Below, in pieces: positions 34,701-42,778 of a stretch of 64,000 nt of DNA. The translations under genes were made by a program, and so were the position numbers. Origin of the DNA: Sandaracinus amylolyticus (GTDB lineage: Bacteria > Myxococcota_A > Polyangia > Polyangiales > Sandaracinaceae); the NCBI RefSeq assembly GCF_000737325.1, contig NZ_CP011125.1:682001-746000 (forward strand), given 5' to 3'. The notes below the pieces were generated by a model that was not told the DNA's origin, did no database searches, and saw only the letters and a list, made by a program, of their open reading frames with translations. Each line of letters opens with the position of its first letter. The first letter of the stretch is position 1.

Positions 34701-35313
34701 CGCGATTTCGGTCCACAAGAGTCAAGGAAGCGAATTCGAACGAACGTATGTCGTGGTGCCGGGCGCGAGCGGCTCGCTCATGTCACGGGAGCTGTTCTAC
34801 ACCGCGCTGACGCGAGCGCGACGCCACTGCACGTTGTTCGTCGAACGTGACATCGGTCCGCTCTTGTCGATGCGTCGAAGAGAGCGATCCGCGCTGGCCA
34901 CGATTCGTTCCTCGCTGTTCACCTTCCGCGCGGTGCCGGATGCGCTTGCGCGAATGAAGGACTGGTATGCGGAGGGGAAGGTTCACCACACGCTCGCGGG
35001 CGCAATCGTCCGGTCGAAGTCCGAGGTGATTATCGCCAACTTGCTCTTCGATCGGCAGATTCCGTTCGACTACGAAGTGCCCGCTTTCGCGAGCGACGGG
35101 ACGTTCTTTCTCCCCGACTTCACGATCACCTGGAGAGGCGAGAAGTACTTCTGGGAGCACCTCGGAATGCTCCACCGGGCTGAATATCGCGCGAAGTGGG
35201 AGGCCAAGAGGGCGTGGTACGCGAAGCACCACCCGGACAGGCTCGTGACGACCGAAGAGGGGCCGGACCTCTCGACGCAGGCGGCAGCTCTCATCGAGAG
35301 GCACTTTCGCTGA
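31711..35313 (+). CDS. RecD2-like SF1 helicase with C-terminal PD-(D/E)XK-like domain
   Basis: About 1200 residues; ATG 31711 preferred over an upstream TTG at 31675. Residues ~1-110 form an N-terminal domain with RVAWHDDGWNG and several Cys (CRNPAGNTFC, CLWPYEEM), seen in some large defence-linked ATPases but unnamed to me. The helicase has Walker A GAAGTGKTT (600-608), IIDECSML, GDPNQLPP, and the UvrD-like C-terminal HKSQGSEF and YTALTRAR motifs of RecD/TraI types. The last ~110 residues resemble a PD-(D/E)XK fold (SKSEVIIANLL, LPDFTI, YFWEHLGM). It is transcribed divergently from the SAP-kinase operon through a very short shared promoter region, so co-regulation is likely. Confidence 0.85.
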   Translation: MAMHISARVAWHDDGWNGHICRNPAGNTFCVGSRSYPGESIAEERDLEWETANAGRPCESVDAMPPCSWSINAFGKKRLRAYADAPDFFASGTPRREWDVPASTVCLWPYEEMYGQELRDGKRYDHAKRLARAREYFAQIEPQRSLVFYYANYSNPFSEDEAPRYVVVGISRVREIGPELFYEGAAEKDKERYGGAFVWSRNVTSAYPDEGLRLPYHRYRRDREALDRFVVVPDNPRLCKYGTRAFSDDDALGLVEQLLAAVRELRAMGDDSEDWRVREDWLHAISGELWRDRGLYPGLPAVLEFLGAAPAIEPLRALPAAKHSTFAEGVFAALEVGRGGKPFGLDEATLKRASRRFRLLDDGARSVAQRILPRLQITRDHVDRIVGENREEHGLPENLDHIAQDPYVLCERFIGDDPDDRITWATVDRAVLPSPDLGGAPLSDVGPDDARRFRALLADALRRNTSDTFVPVDHLISQVNDRLAKLPAWKSHAFSSRYLEVDREVIAASLVQREIEGAKYVYLESAWRDERAIEDYFRFFAGGPDVPLRRPVTEAHWRNWLHRSDSVLAGLEGDDYRTAIDGQIALCQRLFRRPLACIAGAAGTGKTTVVRAIVDAVRLAHGDGSPVLALAPTGKAADRLREVLGTRSGVRTETVHAFLARNGWLRDNMTVRPQGRTPDTSCETVIIDECSMLDLEVLATTLRALDRNAVRRMILVGDPNQLPPIGRGRSFADIVEWLTAEHPDCIETLQQNLRQLEGRATGRGTGIVDLAQAFMGATLAAVKDESSGIATEEMLRRVQLGGDVDADLRVIYYDDPQSLASLLLARIDADLTELWPDGADPPTYKLWQKGFEQGPQAWQILTPTRGEMHGIEALNRECQAHVTSGIRDRAGALDGIKLFDKVIQIRNRTRSRPLYAWDQTQRCVVATEVFNGEIGLASIHSFDSEEWKKRFFRLKRIQVSFARKPHLRVSYGEDTGKTPDGRWAPREKVEDNLELGYAISVHKSQGSEFERTYVVVPGASGSLMSRELFYTALTRARRHCTLFVERDIGPLLSMRRRERSALATIRSSLFTFRAVPDALARMKDWYAEGKVHHTLAGAIVRSKSEVIIANLLFDRQIPFDYEVPAFASDGTFFLPDFTITWRGEKYFWEHLGMLHRAEYRAKWEAKRAWYAKHHPDRLVTTEEGPDLSTQAAALIERHFR

Positions 35314-35657
35314 CAGCAGCGATACGTGCGCGTGCTGCCACACTGGCCCGAAGACCGGTATCTGGAGCTCGCCCCGAAGCGCATCGAGCCGCGCGAGCGC
35401 GGCCCGACGCGGTCGAGGAGCGGGGTGCGTGGTCGAGCCACGCGAGCGCGGCTCCCCGCGTCGGGCCCGCGCGCCGTCACATATGACAGACGGGGGTTCT
35501 GCGGCATGCGAGCCCATCCGCGATGGCTCGATTGCCGGTGCGAGGTTTCACTGGACGACGGTGTTCTACAGCAACGCGGGCAGGCACTGACGTCGTGGCG
35601 CTACTGGACAATAAGCTGATTGGAGTCCTAGCGGCGCCATTCGACACGTTCTCGGCG
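35314..35657. other. Gene-free spacer between helicase and IS element
   Basis: This 344-bp stretch carries only short frames of poor composition on both strands. I see no RNA gene or clear terminator. It may be remnant DNA that received the IS21 insertion. Confidence 0.4.
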
Positions 35658-35662
35658 AGAGC
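35658..35662. repeat. IS21 target-site duplication, left copy (AGAGC)
   Basis: The 5-bp sequence AGAGC directly abuts the left IS end at 35663 and recurs directly after the right end. A 5-bp duplication is within the IS21 family range. Confidence 0.85.
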
Positions 35663-35716
35663 TGTCAAGCGACAGGAAGATCTGACCCCGTTACGACACT
35701 AAAACTGACCCCCGTC
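35663..35716 (+). repeat. IS21 left terminal inverted repeat
   Basis: The 54 bp start TGTCAAGCGACAG and contain the inner unit TAAAACTGACCCCCGTC. They pair with the right end in inverse orientation with mismatches mainly at bases 4-6 and 14-20. Confidence 0.85.
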
Positions 35717-35724
35717 ACCAGCGG

Positions 35725-36510
35725 TCATCGGTTCACTTGGTCGTGGTCGGTCCGCCGAGCAGACCGGCCTTGCGCTTCTGCTTGAGCCGGAAGCTCTCGC
35801 CCGTGATCACGAGCGTGTGTGTGCAGCAGGCGATCGAGGATCGCGGCGGCGAGCACGTCATCGCCGAAGACGTGGCCCCACAGCGTGACCGCCTGGTTCG
35901 TCGTGATGAGCATGCTTCCGCGCTCGTAGCGCCTGGCGACGAGCTGGAAGAACAGATGCGCGCTGCGACGCTCGAAGGGCAGGTAGCCGAGCTCATCGAT
36001 GATGAGGAGCTTCGGCTTCGCGTAGAAGGTCAGGCGCTCTGCGAGCTGCCCCTCCGACTCGGCCTTCGCGAGCGCGGCGAGGAGCGCGGTCGCGCTGACG
36101 AAGAGCACGGAGTTGCCGGCTTCGACGCACGCACGACCGAGCGCGATCGCGAGGTGCGTCTTGCCGACGCCGGGCGGGCCGAAGAGCAGGACGTTCTCGC
36201 CGCCGCTGATGAAGCGTCCGGTGGCGAGCTCGCGCACGAGCTTCTGGTCGACCGACGGCTGGAAGCGGAAGTCGAACTCGTCGAGCGTCTTCTGCGCGGG
36301 GAAGTGCGCGATCTGGATCCCCATCGCGATGCGCTTGCGCTGCTTCGAGCTCACTTCGCCGGCGAGCACGCGATCGAGGAAGTCGAGGTAGGTCAGACTC
36401 TCTCGCGCCGCCTCCGAGAGGTACGCATCGAGGCGCTCGACGACGTGTCCGAGGTGCAGCTTCGTGAGCGTCTCCACGACGCGTGCGTGCGTGAGCTCGA
36501 CGCCGTTCAC
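35725..36510 (-). CDS. istB: IstB-like ATPase of IS21 element
   Basis: 261 residues if started at the GTG at 36510, which overlaps the istA stop as GTGA, the usual coupling in IS21; an ATG at 36531 is also possible. Walker A GPPGVGKTH and Walker B LLIIDELGYLPF are intact, as in DnaC-like IstB proteins. IstB forms an ATP-dependent oligomer that selects target DNA and activates the IstA transposase. It ends ~60 bp inside the left end of the element. Confidence 0.95.
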   Translation of the reverse strand: MNGVELTHARVVETLTKLHLGHVVERLDAYLSEAARESLTYLDFLDRVLAGEVSSKQRKRIAMGIQIAHFPAQKTLDEFDFRFQPSVDQKLVRELATGRFISGGENVLLFGPPGVGKTHLAIALGRACVEAGNSVLFVSATALLAALAKAESEGQLAERLTFYAKPKLLIIDELGYLPFERRSAHLFFQLVARRYERGSMLITTNQAVTLWGHVFGDDVLAAAILDRLLHTHARDHGRELPAQAEAQGRSARRTDHDQVNR

Positions 36511-37799
36511 GACGCCACTTCCTCGATGCACGCGGCGTAGCTCTCGAGGCTCCGGCCGAAGGTCTCGACGTTGGCAGGTGGCGGTGCCGCGTCGGGCTCG
36601 CGCGTCGTGCTCGAGGCGGCGCGGATCAGGCCGTCGAAGTGCGCCGGGTCGCGCACGATCGTGTGCGGTGCTCGCGAGCGTCGGTGCGTCGCGACGAGCT
36701 CCGCGCCGCGATAGATACGCACGTGCTCATCGCCCACGTGGACCTGCACGCGCTCGCGAACGAGTCGATGCGGGACCGAGTAGCGCACGGTGTCGACGTC
36801 GACGAAGCAGTCGTTCGCGACGCGACGCTCGAGGCGCTGATGACGCGACGGGATGGGCCGAGCGGGAAGAGGTCGGAGGCACTCGGCCTCATCGCGAGCG
36901 AATCGCTGGGACGGCTTCTCGTGGGTCGTTCCGTGCACGCGCTCGTCCGCCTCGCGCATCCACTCCGCAAGGTGCTGCTCGAGCGCAGCGAAGCTCGTGA
37001 ACGAGCGACCGGCGATGGCGTTGCGCTTGACGTACTTCACGCCGCTCTCGGTCTTGCCCTTGGTGCGAGCGCGGTACGGCGCGCAGGCCACCGCCTGAAC
37101 GTCCCAGTCACGACAGAACGCCGCGAACTCGGGATGCAGCTCGACGACGCCTTCGTCGCGGCGCAGCACCAGCGGGCGCGCGTTGTCGATCAGCAGCTTC
37201 ATCGGCACTCCGCCGAAGTGCTGGAACGCGGAGGCGACCCCCTCGCGCCAGTCGTCGCCGCGCTCCGCGAGGAACGCGCGCACGAAGATGCGCCGCGAGT
37301 AGCTGAGCACGCAGACCAGCAGGTGGACGACGGCCTCGACGCCCGCGATGAGCACGCGCTTCTGGCCGAAGTCGATCTGCATCTGGTGCCCCGGGCTCGT
37401 CTCGTAGCGGACCGTCGCGAGCTCCTCCGCGCGCTGCCTCGAGCGCTCGTCAGCGACCGCGCGCTGCACCGTGCGAACACTCGCCACGAGGCCGCGCCTT
37501 TGCAGCTCGCGCGTCACCACGACGGCATTGCCCGCCGCCATCGTCGCGAAGAGCTGCCGTGCTTCGGCTCGACCATCCTCGTCGAGCACGCGGGCGCCAG
37601 GTCGCACCTGCACCTCCGCCGCCGCGCCGCCGCGCAGGTACCGGCGCACCGTGTTGCGCGCCACGCCGAGCTCTTGCGCGATGCGCTTGGCTCCCCAGCC
37701 GAGCTCGCCGAGCCCGCGAATCTGCCGGACCACCTCCGGCTCCACCATCTCGACCTCCTCCGCTGCACGCGGAGGGGCCATCGTCTCGCCCGTCGACAT
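36507..37799 (-). CDS. istA: IstA transposase of IS21 element
   Basis: 430 residues from ATG 37799, behind GAGGAGG at good spacing. An N-terminal helix-turn-helix (IRGLGELGWGAKRIAQELG) is followed by a DDE integrase core: first Asp in QIDFG, second in LLIDNARP, and Glu in KGKTESGVKYVK. The frame is uninterrupted, so the transposase is probably active. It is followed by overlapping istB. Confidence 0.95.
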   Translation of the reverse strand: MSTGETMAPPRAAEEVEMVEPEVVRQIRGLGELGWGAKRIAQELGVARNTVRRYLRGGAAAEVQVRPGARVLDEDGRAEARQLFATMAAGNAVVVTRELQRRGLVASVRTVQRAVADERSRQRAEELATVRYETSPGHQMQIDFGQKRVLIAGVEAVVHLLVCVLSYSRRIFVRAFLAERGDDWREGVASAFQHFGGVPMKLLIDNARPLVLRRDEGVVELHPEFAAFCRDWDVQAVACAPYRARTKGKTESGVKYVKRNAIAGRSFTSFAALEQHLAEWMREADERVHGTTHEKPSQRFARDEAECLRPLPARPIPSRHQRLERRVANDCFVDVDTVRYSVPHRLVRERVQVHVGDEHVRIYRGAELVATHRRSRAPHTIVRDPAHFDGLIRAASSTTREPDAAPPPANVETFGRSLESYAACIEEVAS

Positions 37800-37822
37800 C
37801 TCAGCCTCCTCGTCAGGCCGAC

Positions 37823-37875
37823 GACGGGGGTCAGTTTTACTGTCGCGAGGGGGTCATTATTGCTGTCGCCCTACA
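37823..37875 (-). repeat. IS21 right terminal inverted repeat
   Basis: Read on the minus strand it begins TGTAGGGCGACAG and contains the unit TAAAACTGACCCCCGTC, matching the left end over about 53 bp. Confidence 0.85.
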
Positions 37876-37880
37876 AGAGC
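37876..37880. repeat. IS21 target-site duplication, right copy (AGAGC)
   Basis: AGAGC immediately follows the right IS end and matches the copy at 35658-35662. Confidence 0.85.
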
Positions 37881-38055
37881 AGCCGCCGCGCCCGTGACGA
37901 CCGCGGGCGTTCTCCAGAGCCGCGCGAGGACTGAACACGTCGGGGGGACGATCCCTATTCGGCGGATGCAGCGGTGCAGTCCTCGCTTTCGACCTGCAGG
38001 CGTGCTCCGGATGCGGCGTTGCCCTCGTTGCTGGCGGGCACTGGAGCTCGCGCCG

Positions 38056-38976
38056 TCAGTCCGTCGGAAGCCCTGCGTCGTGACAGAGTGCCGTATAGAT
38101 GGAGCAAGTAGCCGCGAACACGGCGTCCAGTTCATCGGATTGTCTCGCGGCCGTCTTGATGATGCCCTTCCAAAGCTGATCTCCGTCGTAAAGCTTGAAG
38201 CGGAGGCAGAAGAAACCTGCGTCGTCTTCTGCTCCAAGTTCCAGCTTGCACCGATCAGGACGTCCTGTGACGCGTTCGCGCGTCCCGATGCGAAGCACGA
38301 GCGGCGCAACAACGTCGTGCACCGCGAAAGACTCCAGCACTTTCACGGCCGCAGCCGTCGGACGATGCCCGGTATCTTCCCACACGACGAGCCGGCCGCT
38401 CGGTGGGTTTGCTGTCCTCCGCTCGCGAACCCGAGCTAGTGCGCACGGGTCCAGCGCCCATGTCGGCACCGACGGAGCAGCGCCTGAGATCCTGATCACA
38501 GCAAGTCGGGCACTCACGCCGAGGTGCACGACCTCGAGAGCGCGCGCGCCTTGAGGGACGCAGCTGGCGCATGGCTCAACTGCATACACGCCACGAAGTT
38601 CCAAACTCGGATCGGCTAGCGCCGCACCCAGCACGTCGAGCGTGGAAATCCAAAGGTCGTCATCTGCGTACGCCGGGGCCTCTCGGCTCAAGACTGGTTT
38701 GACCGAAATGGACTCCTCGCGCCCGCAATAGTCGAGCTCTCGAACAGCGCCTCGCCGGGCAAGAAGACTCATGGCGAGCCGCACCGCGTCCCAAATCCGC
38801 GCGCGGTTTGCTGCCGGGGTGTGGACACGAGCCGCCGCCTCGCGCGGCACAACGAGCACAATGTGGCGGTTGGCGTAGACAAATTCCTTGAGGTCAGCGA
38901 CGCGGGCATAGAAGTCGCGTTCATCATCGCCCGAGGCGAACACTACTGCAGAGGGCTCGATGAGCACTGACGTCAT
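38056..38976 (-). CDS. Unknown partner of the AAA ATPase
   Basis: A 306-residue soluble protein that I do not recognise. Its start overlaps the ATPase stop by 4 nt, so it is co-translated and most likely a physical partner or effector. The first ~70 residues alternate strand and helix (TSVLIEPSAVVFASGDDERDF; HIVLVVPREAAARV), perhaps a PIN- or TIR-like alpha/beta fold, but no catalytic set is visible. A CASC motif lies mid-protein and an acidic EDDAGFF region lies near the end. Paired AAA-ATPase/second-gene units with overlapping frames are common in phage defence (Gabija, Septu, PARIS, AbiE-like). This gene has no HNH or helicase motif. Confidence 0.75.
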   Translation of the reverse strand: MTSVLIEPSAVVFASGDDERDFYARVADLKEFVYANRHIVLVVPREAAARVHTPAANRARIWDAVRLAMSLLARRGAVRELDYCGREESISVKPVLSREAPAYADDDLWISTLDVLGAALADPSLELRGVYAVEPCASCVPQGARALEVVHLGVSARLAVIRISGAAPSVPTWALDPCALARVRERRTANPPSGRLVVWEDTGHRPTAAAVKVLESFAVHDVVAPLVLRIGTRERVTGRPDRCKLELGAEDDAGFFCLRFKLYDGDQLWKGIIKTAARQSDELDAVFAATCSIYTALCHDAGLPTD

Positions 38977-40775
38977 CGCCTCCTCCGTGTCCGCAGTCGC
39001 AGCATCTCAGCGAGAACTGTATCCGCTTCGTCGAAGAACCCAGGCGGCCAATCCGTCAGAACGCCGTCACGATCGATTTCGACACGAACGACGCTCGTCC
39101 CGCTCGTCTCGGTCGGCGCAAACGACAGCATTGCGAGGCCGTTCGAAGGATCGACCCACCCGCGGGCGACGTCCAGCCGGAGCCCGTTGATAATATGGTC
39201 GGAGTGGGTCTCGATGACGATCTGTCGCCCGGATGCTGCGCACGCATTGAAGAACGTCGCCATCCGCGTCTGCGCGGATGGATGTAGATGGAGCTCTGGT
39301 TGCTCAAGCAGAATGGTCGAATCTCTCGGCACCGCCAGGCAGAGCGCGAGGATCGGGAGCACTTGCGAAAGTCCGGTGCCGACGTGGGGTAGGTCCGAAA
39401 CGCTTCCGCCGAAACCCGTGACACGCACGCCTCGGCCATACTTCCCAGCGTCCACTACCTCGATGTCGCGAGCGACACCGATCCACGATGCCCATGCCGA
39501 TATGGCCGTAATGAGAGGGACGTCCTCCGATTGCCATGCCGAGCCGGGCTGAGGAGGCATCGGGCGCGCGTCCGATGAGCTCCCATGGGCCGCGAGGAAG
39601 TTCACGACGGCCTCTCCCCTTGCGCCGACGCCTTCTGCTGGAACGGCGAATGAGTATAGCTGCTTGGGTGCCTCCCGAACCGGACCGAGATGAACCACCC
39701 GTTTTGCGAAGAACTCTTGAACGCCCCATAGCGGGACACTTCCGTGACTCTGAATGTACGTCGGTGCGTCGCTTGCGCGTTGAGCGATCGCCTCCGCGAT
39801 GAGTTGGCGGAGGCGCGCTCCCCCCTCGAGGCTCGCGAGTGCGGCGATGGCCGGAGCCAACCACGCGTGAGTCGCGTTCTCGCGGAAAAGGTCCGCCCGC
39901 TGCAGGTCTGCGGTCACGCTTTCAATCGTCGCAAACCGCTGAGTCACTGCCGCGACAAGCCGTGTCCGCAAATCGGTAGGGGCCAAGTCAGGGTCGAGCA
40001 GCTGTCGCCAGAACGTTGCTGCCCACTCGAGAATTTCGCCGTCATCGAGGCGTGCGAGGTGTCGCGCCAGAGCTTCACGGTCAACGAGTGAGCCTGCATC
40101 CGCGGCGGCCGCCGGGGGAGCGACCACGCGAAGGATCGCCCCGCATTCTTCGAGAATCCGACGGCGCGTCCCGACGATAGCCATCAGATGCTTGTCCGGG
40201 GACCACGCGTCTTGAACGCTGAGCCCTTGCAGGGCGACGAGGTCGGTTCCCCCGCTGCCCACCACGACGTACGGCGCTTGGGTCATGCCCGGCACGCCCG
40301 GCGCTTCGGGACTGGGTGAGGCCGCGCGGCGCTTCACCACGAAACGCTCAGGCACTCTGCCGCGGGTCGCCACCGAGATCGTGAGCTCGGACAGGGGGAG
40401 GGTGAGTGAGTGCTCGGGAGCAGCGAACGTCGTACGCAAGACGAAGCCGTTCAGAAGACCTCGCGTGTACGGGACGTCGTCCCTGTATCCAGTCCCGCTC
40501 CCGACCTCGACGCTGATTGCCACAGACTCGGCCCTACCGGTGGCATCGCTCGTGACCACATCCTCCGCTCGACCGACCTGGATCTCGTCTCCGTTGAGAA
40601 TCAGCCCCGGACCACCGCTGCTCGTGCCGAATGATTGTCGAAGCAGACGTAGCACCTGGAAAACGCTGCTCTTTCCAGCGCTGTTCGCACCGGCAAGAAC
40701 CGTTACCGGTGCGAGATCCAATGTGGTCTCGTTTCTGAAGCATTTGTACCCGGCGATGACGAGACGTTGAAGCAT
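38973..40775 (-). CDS. OLD-like AAA ATPase with DUF3696-type C-terminus
   Basis: About 600 residues from ATG 40775 (MLQRLVIAGYKCFRN). ABC/SMC-type ATPase signatures are present: Walker A AGANSAGKSS (residues 28-37), signature-like region GTGLSQVLPIL, Walker B LLEQPELHLHPSAQ, and His switch ETHSDHI. The C-terminal DGVLTDWPPGFFDE matches the DUF3696 family tail. There is no TOPRIM after the ATPase, so any nuclease or effector activity should come from the overlapping downstream gene. Such ATPases commonly sense DNA ends or phage proteins in defence modules. It lies 400 bp downstream of the reverse transcriptase gene, separated from it by a decayed gene. Confidence 0.88.
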   Translation of the reverse strand: MLQRLVIAGYKCFRNETTLDLAPVTVLAGANSAGKSSVFQVLRLLRQSFGTSSGGPGLILNGDEIQVGRAEDVVTSDATGRAESVAISVEVGSGTGYRDDVPYTRGLLNGFVLRTTFAAPEHSLTLPLSELTISVATRGRVPERFVVKRRAASPSPEAPGVPGMTQAPYVVVGSGGTDLVALQGLSVQDAWSPDKHLMAIVGTRRRILEECGAILRVVAPPAAAADAGSLVDREALARHLARLDDGEILEWAATFWRQLLDPDLAPTDLRTRLVAAVTQRFATIESVTADLQRADLFRENATHAWLAPAIAALASLEGGARLRQLIAEAIAQRASDAPTYIQSHGSVPLWGVQEFFAKRVVHLGPVREAPKQLYSFAVPAEGVGARGEAVVNFLAAHGSSSDARPMPPQPGSAWQSEDVPLITAISAWASWIGVARDIEVVDAGKYGRGVRVTGFGGSVSDLPHVGTGLSQVLPILALCLAVPRDSTILLEQPELHLHPSAQTRMATFFNACAASGRQIVIETHSDHIINGLRLDVARGWVDPSNGLAMLSFAPTETSGTSVVRVEIDRDGVLTDWPPGFFDEADTVLAEMLRLRTRRRR

Positions 40776-40891
40776 GCGGAAACCCCTGCGCGGCGTTCTA
40801 AGCCCGTATCCTCGCACGAGGTTGCTCGCGCGGGAATACGAGTGGACGCGCGACTAGAGCCGCGGCTCCGAGACGGAGCGCGAGTTCTCGT

Positions 40892-41030
40892 TCAGCTGCC
40901 CGGGTTCGGTATGCCGAGCAGGTGAGTGATCGCTTCATTCGCGACGCGCGCCGACTCCACGTCGCCGTGCGCCGCCGCGTCGGCCCATCGCGGCGCTCAG
41001 CACGGCGAGCATCGGTGCACGCGGCGACGC
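40892..41030 (-). pseudogene. Frameshifted remnant of a small helical protein gene
   Basis: The 401 bp between the ATPase start and the reverse transcriptase stop contain no intact gene. On the minus strand, codons for ASPRAPMLAVLSAAM continue after a 1-nt frameshift near 40985 into RWADAAAHGDVESARVANEAITHLL and a stop at 40892. The joined product matches the small ORF at 43196-43396 (ASPRSRMIASLGMSM, then VEAVAVGDLEAARVAHAAIGHLL). It is therefore a broken paralogue. The rest of the interval shows nothing recognisable. Confidence 0.55.
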
Positions 41031-41176
41031 GCTCGCGAATCGGGGCGAGGTGGCAAGGAAGCGGGACCACGCGTCGTGAAGCGAGACGTCCTGATCGCGA
41101 ATCTGCCAGGAATCCGACGGATCGGACCCGTTCGCGACGGGATGCTGCGATTCAGAATCTGTGTACGCGCCGCTAG

Positions 41177-42778
41177 CTAGGGCTGCTGCCGAGCTCGCTT
41201 GACGATCGCTTCCAGCGCGGAGTCCTGTTTCGCCACGCTGACGACGGCATTCGGCCACTTATGGTCCGGTTCACTGAGCGCAGCGGCTTCGATTACACTC
41301 GGCTTGAAAGCAGGCGGCGCGACCCTCCAAAACTTCTGCCACGCGGCCAACGAAAGCGCACCCGACGTGGCAGCGAAGCGAAGCGCCTCGACTCTCGCCA
41401 CCCACGAAATGTCCTCCTCGCCCATGACTGATTCGGCGAGGCGGTGTGTCGCTGCCCCGGCGTTCGCTCCGACGTGCGAGGCGACGCGCAAGACCCACGC
41501 GAGCTCGAGCGCCGTCCGGAAGAGGTCCTCTTTTGAATAGGTGTCGACTGCCGCCGCTACAGCTTCCGGGTGAGCTCGCGCGGAGTGCAGCAAATACCGA
41601 CACACGATCTCGGTTTTGTCGGGATAGCGCAGGAGGAGCTTTGCCGCGTGCGGGATTGCTGCATCTGACTGAGCTGCGGTCATGATTCGCAGGGATTCGA
41701 CCAGCGTTTGGTGGACTAGGCCCTCGTCAATCGGCACCGGCGCCACGACGAGCTCCGCGAACAATTCTTCCGCGACGTCGACGTCCGTCGGCTGGAGTCG
41801 ATCAGCCAGCGCGGTGATGGCCTCTTCTGCGGTCATCGTGTGGTGGTACCAAATCGCCCAAGGGAGCTCGTCGAGGCCCGCCGCTTCGAGCTCCGCCTGC
41901 AGCCTGTCGTGGTCAGCAAGAAGCGCCTGCCTACGCCTTGCGGCTATCGCAGATCGCACGGACTCGCGACGAGCCGCTAACGCGGCGGCCTCCGCTTCAT
42001 ACGTTGCGCGGGTCACAATCCGCGTCTTGCTGCTATTGAGGACGAGGTGCTCGCGTCGAAGCGCATCCTCGATGATCGATAGACACTCTCGTGCTTGGGA
42101 GTAGCTCCTGCACGCAACGCGAATGTCGTCCCCGTTCCGTGCGTACCGCATCGCGGCACCCGCGGCAGCTGCGTCGACTGGTGTCAGGTACGCGCTTGCG
42201 AGAGGATCTGACGCGTCGAGCCCTTGCGGCAGGCCACGCGGCGCGCCCATAACCGCGGTGAGCAAGGATGCGAGGGCACTCGCGACATCTTTGCGACCGG
42301 TGAGCTCCGCGAGCCTATCGCGAAGAATCACGTGATCCACCGACTGATAGAATGCCGTTATGTCCGCCTCGACGATGTGCGTTGTAAGGCCGTCAAGGAG
42401 CGGATACGACGTGAACTCCTTCCATCGTTTCTCGCTCCTCGCGCCGCGTGGCCACCAGACACTCTCGTTGAGCCGTTGCTCGATGCGATCTCGTAGTAGC
42501 TCCACCGTGGCATCGAAAACGACCCTGTCGTCGAGGGTCAGAACGGCGGCGGGGCGGGTCGTGAACCCGCGCTTCGGGACCGGAACGAAGTACGCGCGTG
42601 ATGGTGAGAACGTGCCGCCCTCGAGGCGCGCGAGTAGCCCATCGGAGAAGCGTCTCCCGAGAGAGCCCGCGACGCTGTCCTCCGGCCGAGGCGGAATCAG
42701 GTCGTTGGAGCGCGTCGCTCGAACGGCCGCGGCGTTGAGATCGAGTTGCGTGGCAAATCGACTGAACGTGTTAACCAA
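41177..42778 (-). CDS. Reverse transcriptase, Abi/UG (DRT)-like, with helical C-terminal domain
   Basis: 533 residues from a TTG directly after an in-frame TGA, so the N-terminus is probably complete but the start codon is weak. RT motifs: R-x-FVPVPKRG (motif 1 region, ~60-70), motif A D139-ITAFY, motif B GLPQGLDASDPLASAYL (~182-198), motif C NGDD at 215-218, and LVLNSSKTRI (motif D/E region). Motif C normally reads YxDD. The two Asp are kept but the Tyr-x is replaced by Asn-Gly. Residues ~290-533 form a helical-repeat domain and there is no maturase, endonuclease or retron-type tail. This architecture fits abortive-infection or defence-associated RTs rather than group II introns. I see no retron msr-msd-like RNA nearby. 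Confidence 0.82.
   Translation of the reverse strand: MVNTFSRFATQLDLNAAAVRATRSNDLIPPRPEDSVAGSLGRRFSDGLLARLEGGTFSPSRAYFVPVPKRGFTTRPAAVLTLDDRVVFDATVELLRDRIEQRLNESVWWPRGARSEKRWKEFTSYPLLDGLTTHIVEADITAFYQSVDHVILRDRLAELTGRKDVASALASLLTAVMGAPRGLPQGLDASDPLASAYLTPVDAAAAGAAMRYARNGDDIRVACRSYSQARECLSIIEDALRREHLVLNSSKTRIVTRATYEAEAAALAARRESVRSAIAARRRQALLADHDRLQAELEAAGLDELPWAIWYHHTMTAEEAITALADRLQPTDVDVAEELFAELVVAPVPIDEGLVHQTLVESLRIMTAAQSDAAIPHAAKLLLRYPDKTEIVCRYLLHSARAHPEAVAAAVDTYSKEDLFRTALELAWVLRVASHVGANAGAATHRLAESVMGEEDISWVARVEALRFAATSGALSLAAWQKFWRVAPPAFKPSVIEAAALSEPDHKWPNAVVSVAKQDSALEAIVKRARQQP

Larger units (their letters stand above)
35663..37875 (-). mobile_element. Intact IS21-family insertion sequence (2,213 bp)
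   Basis: Both ends begin with TGT followed by a shared GCGACAG. They carry imperfect inverted repeats of about 54 bp that each contain an inner unit TAAAACTGACCCCCGTC, the multiple terminal repeats typical of IS21. Inside are istA and istB in the usual overlapping order. The element is flanked by AGAGC on both sides, so it transposed as a unit and appears complete. It lies between the RecD-like helicase and the AAA/reverse transcriptase block and does not interrupt a recognisable gene. Confidence 0.95.

Noticed and set aside
40798-41258. Small intact protein genes between the ATPase and reverse transcriptase
   Set aside because: The frames there are short and mutually exclusive, and the only conserved segment needs a frameshift to be read.
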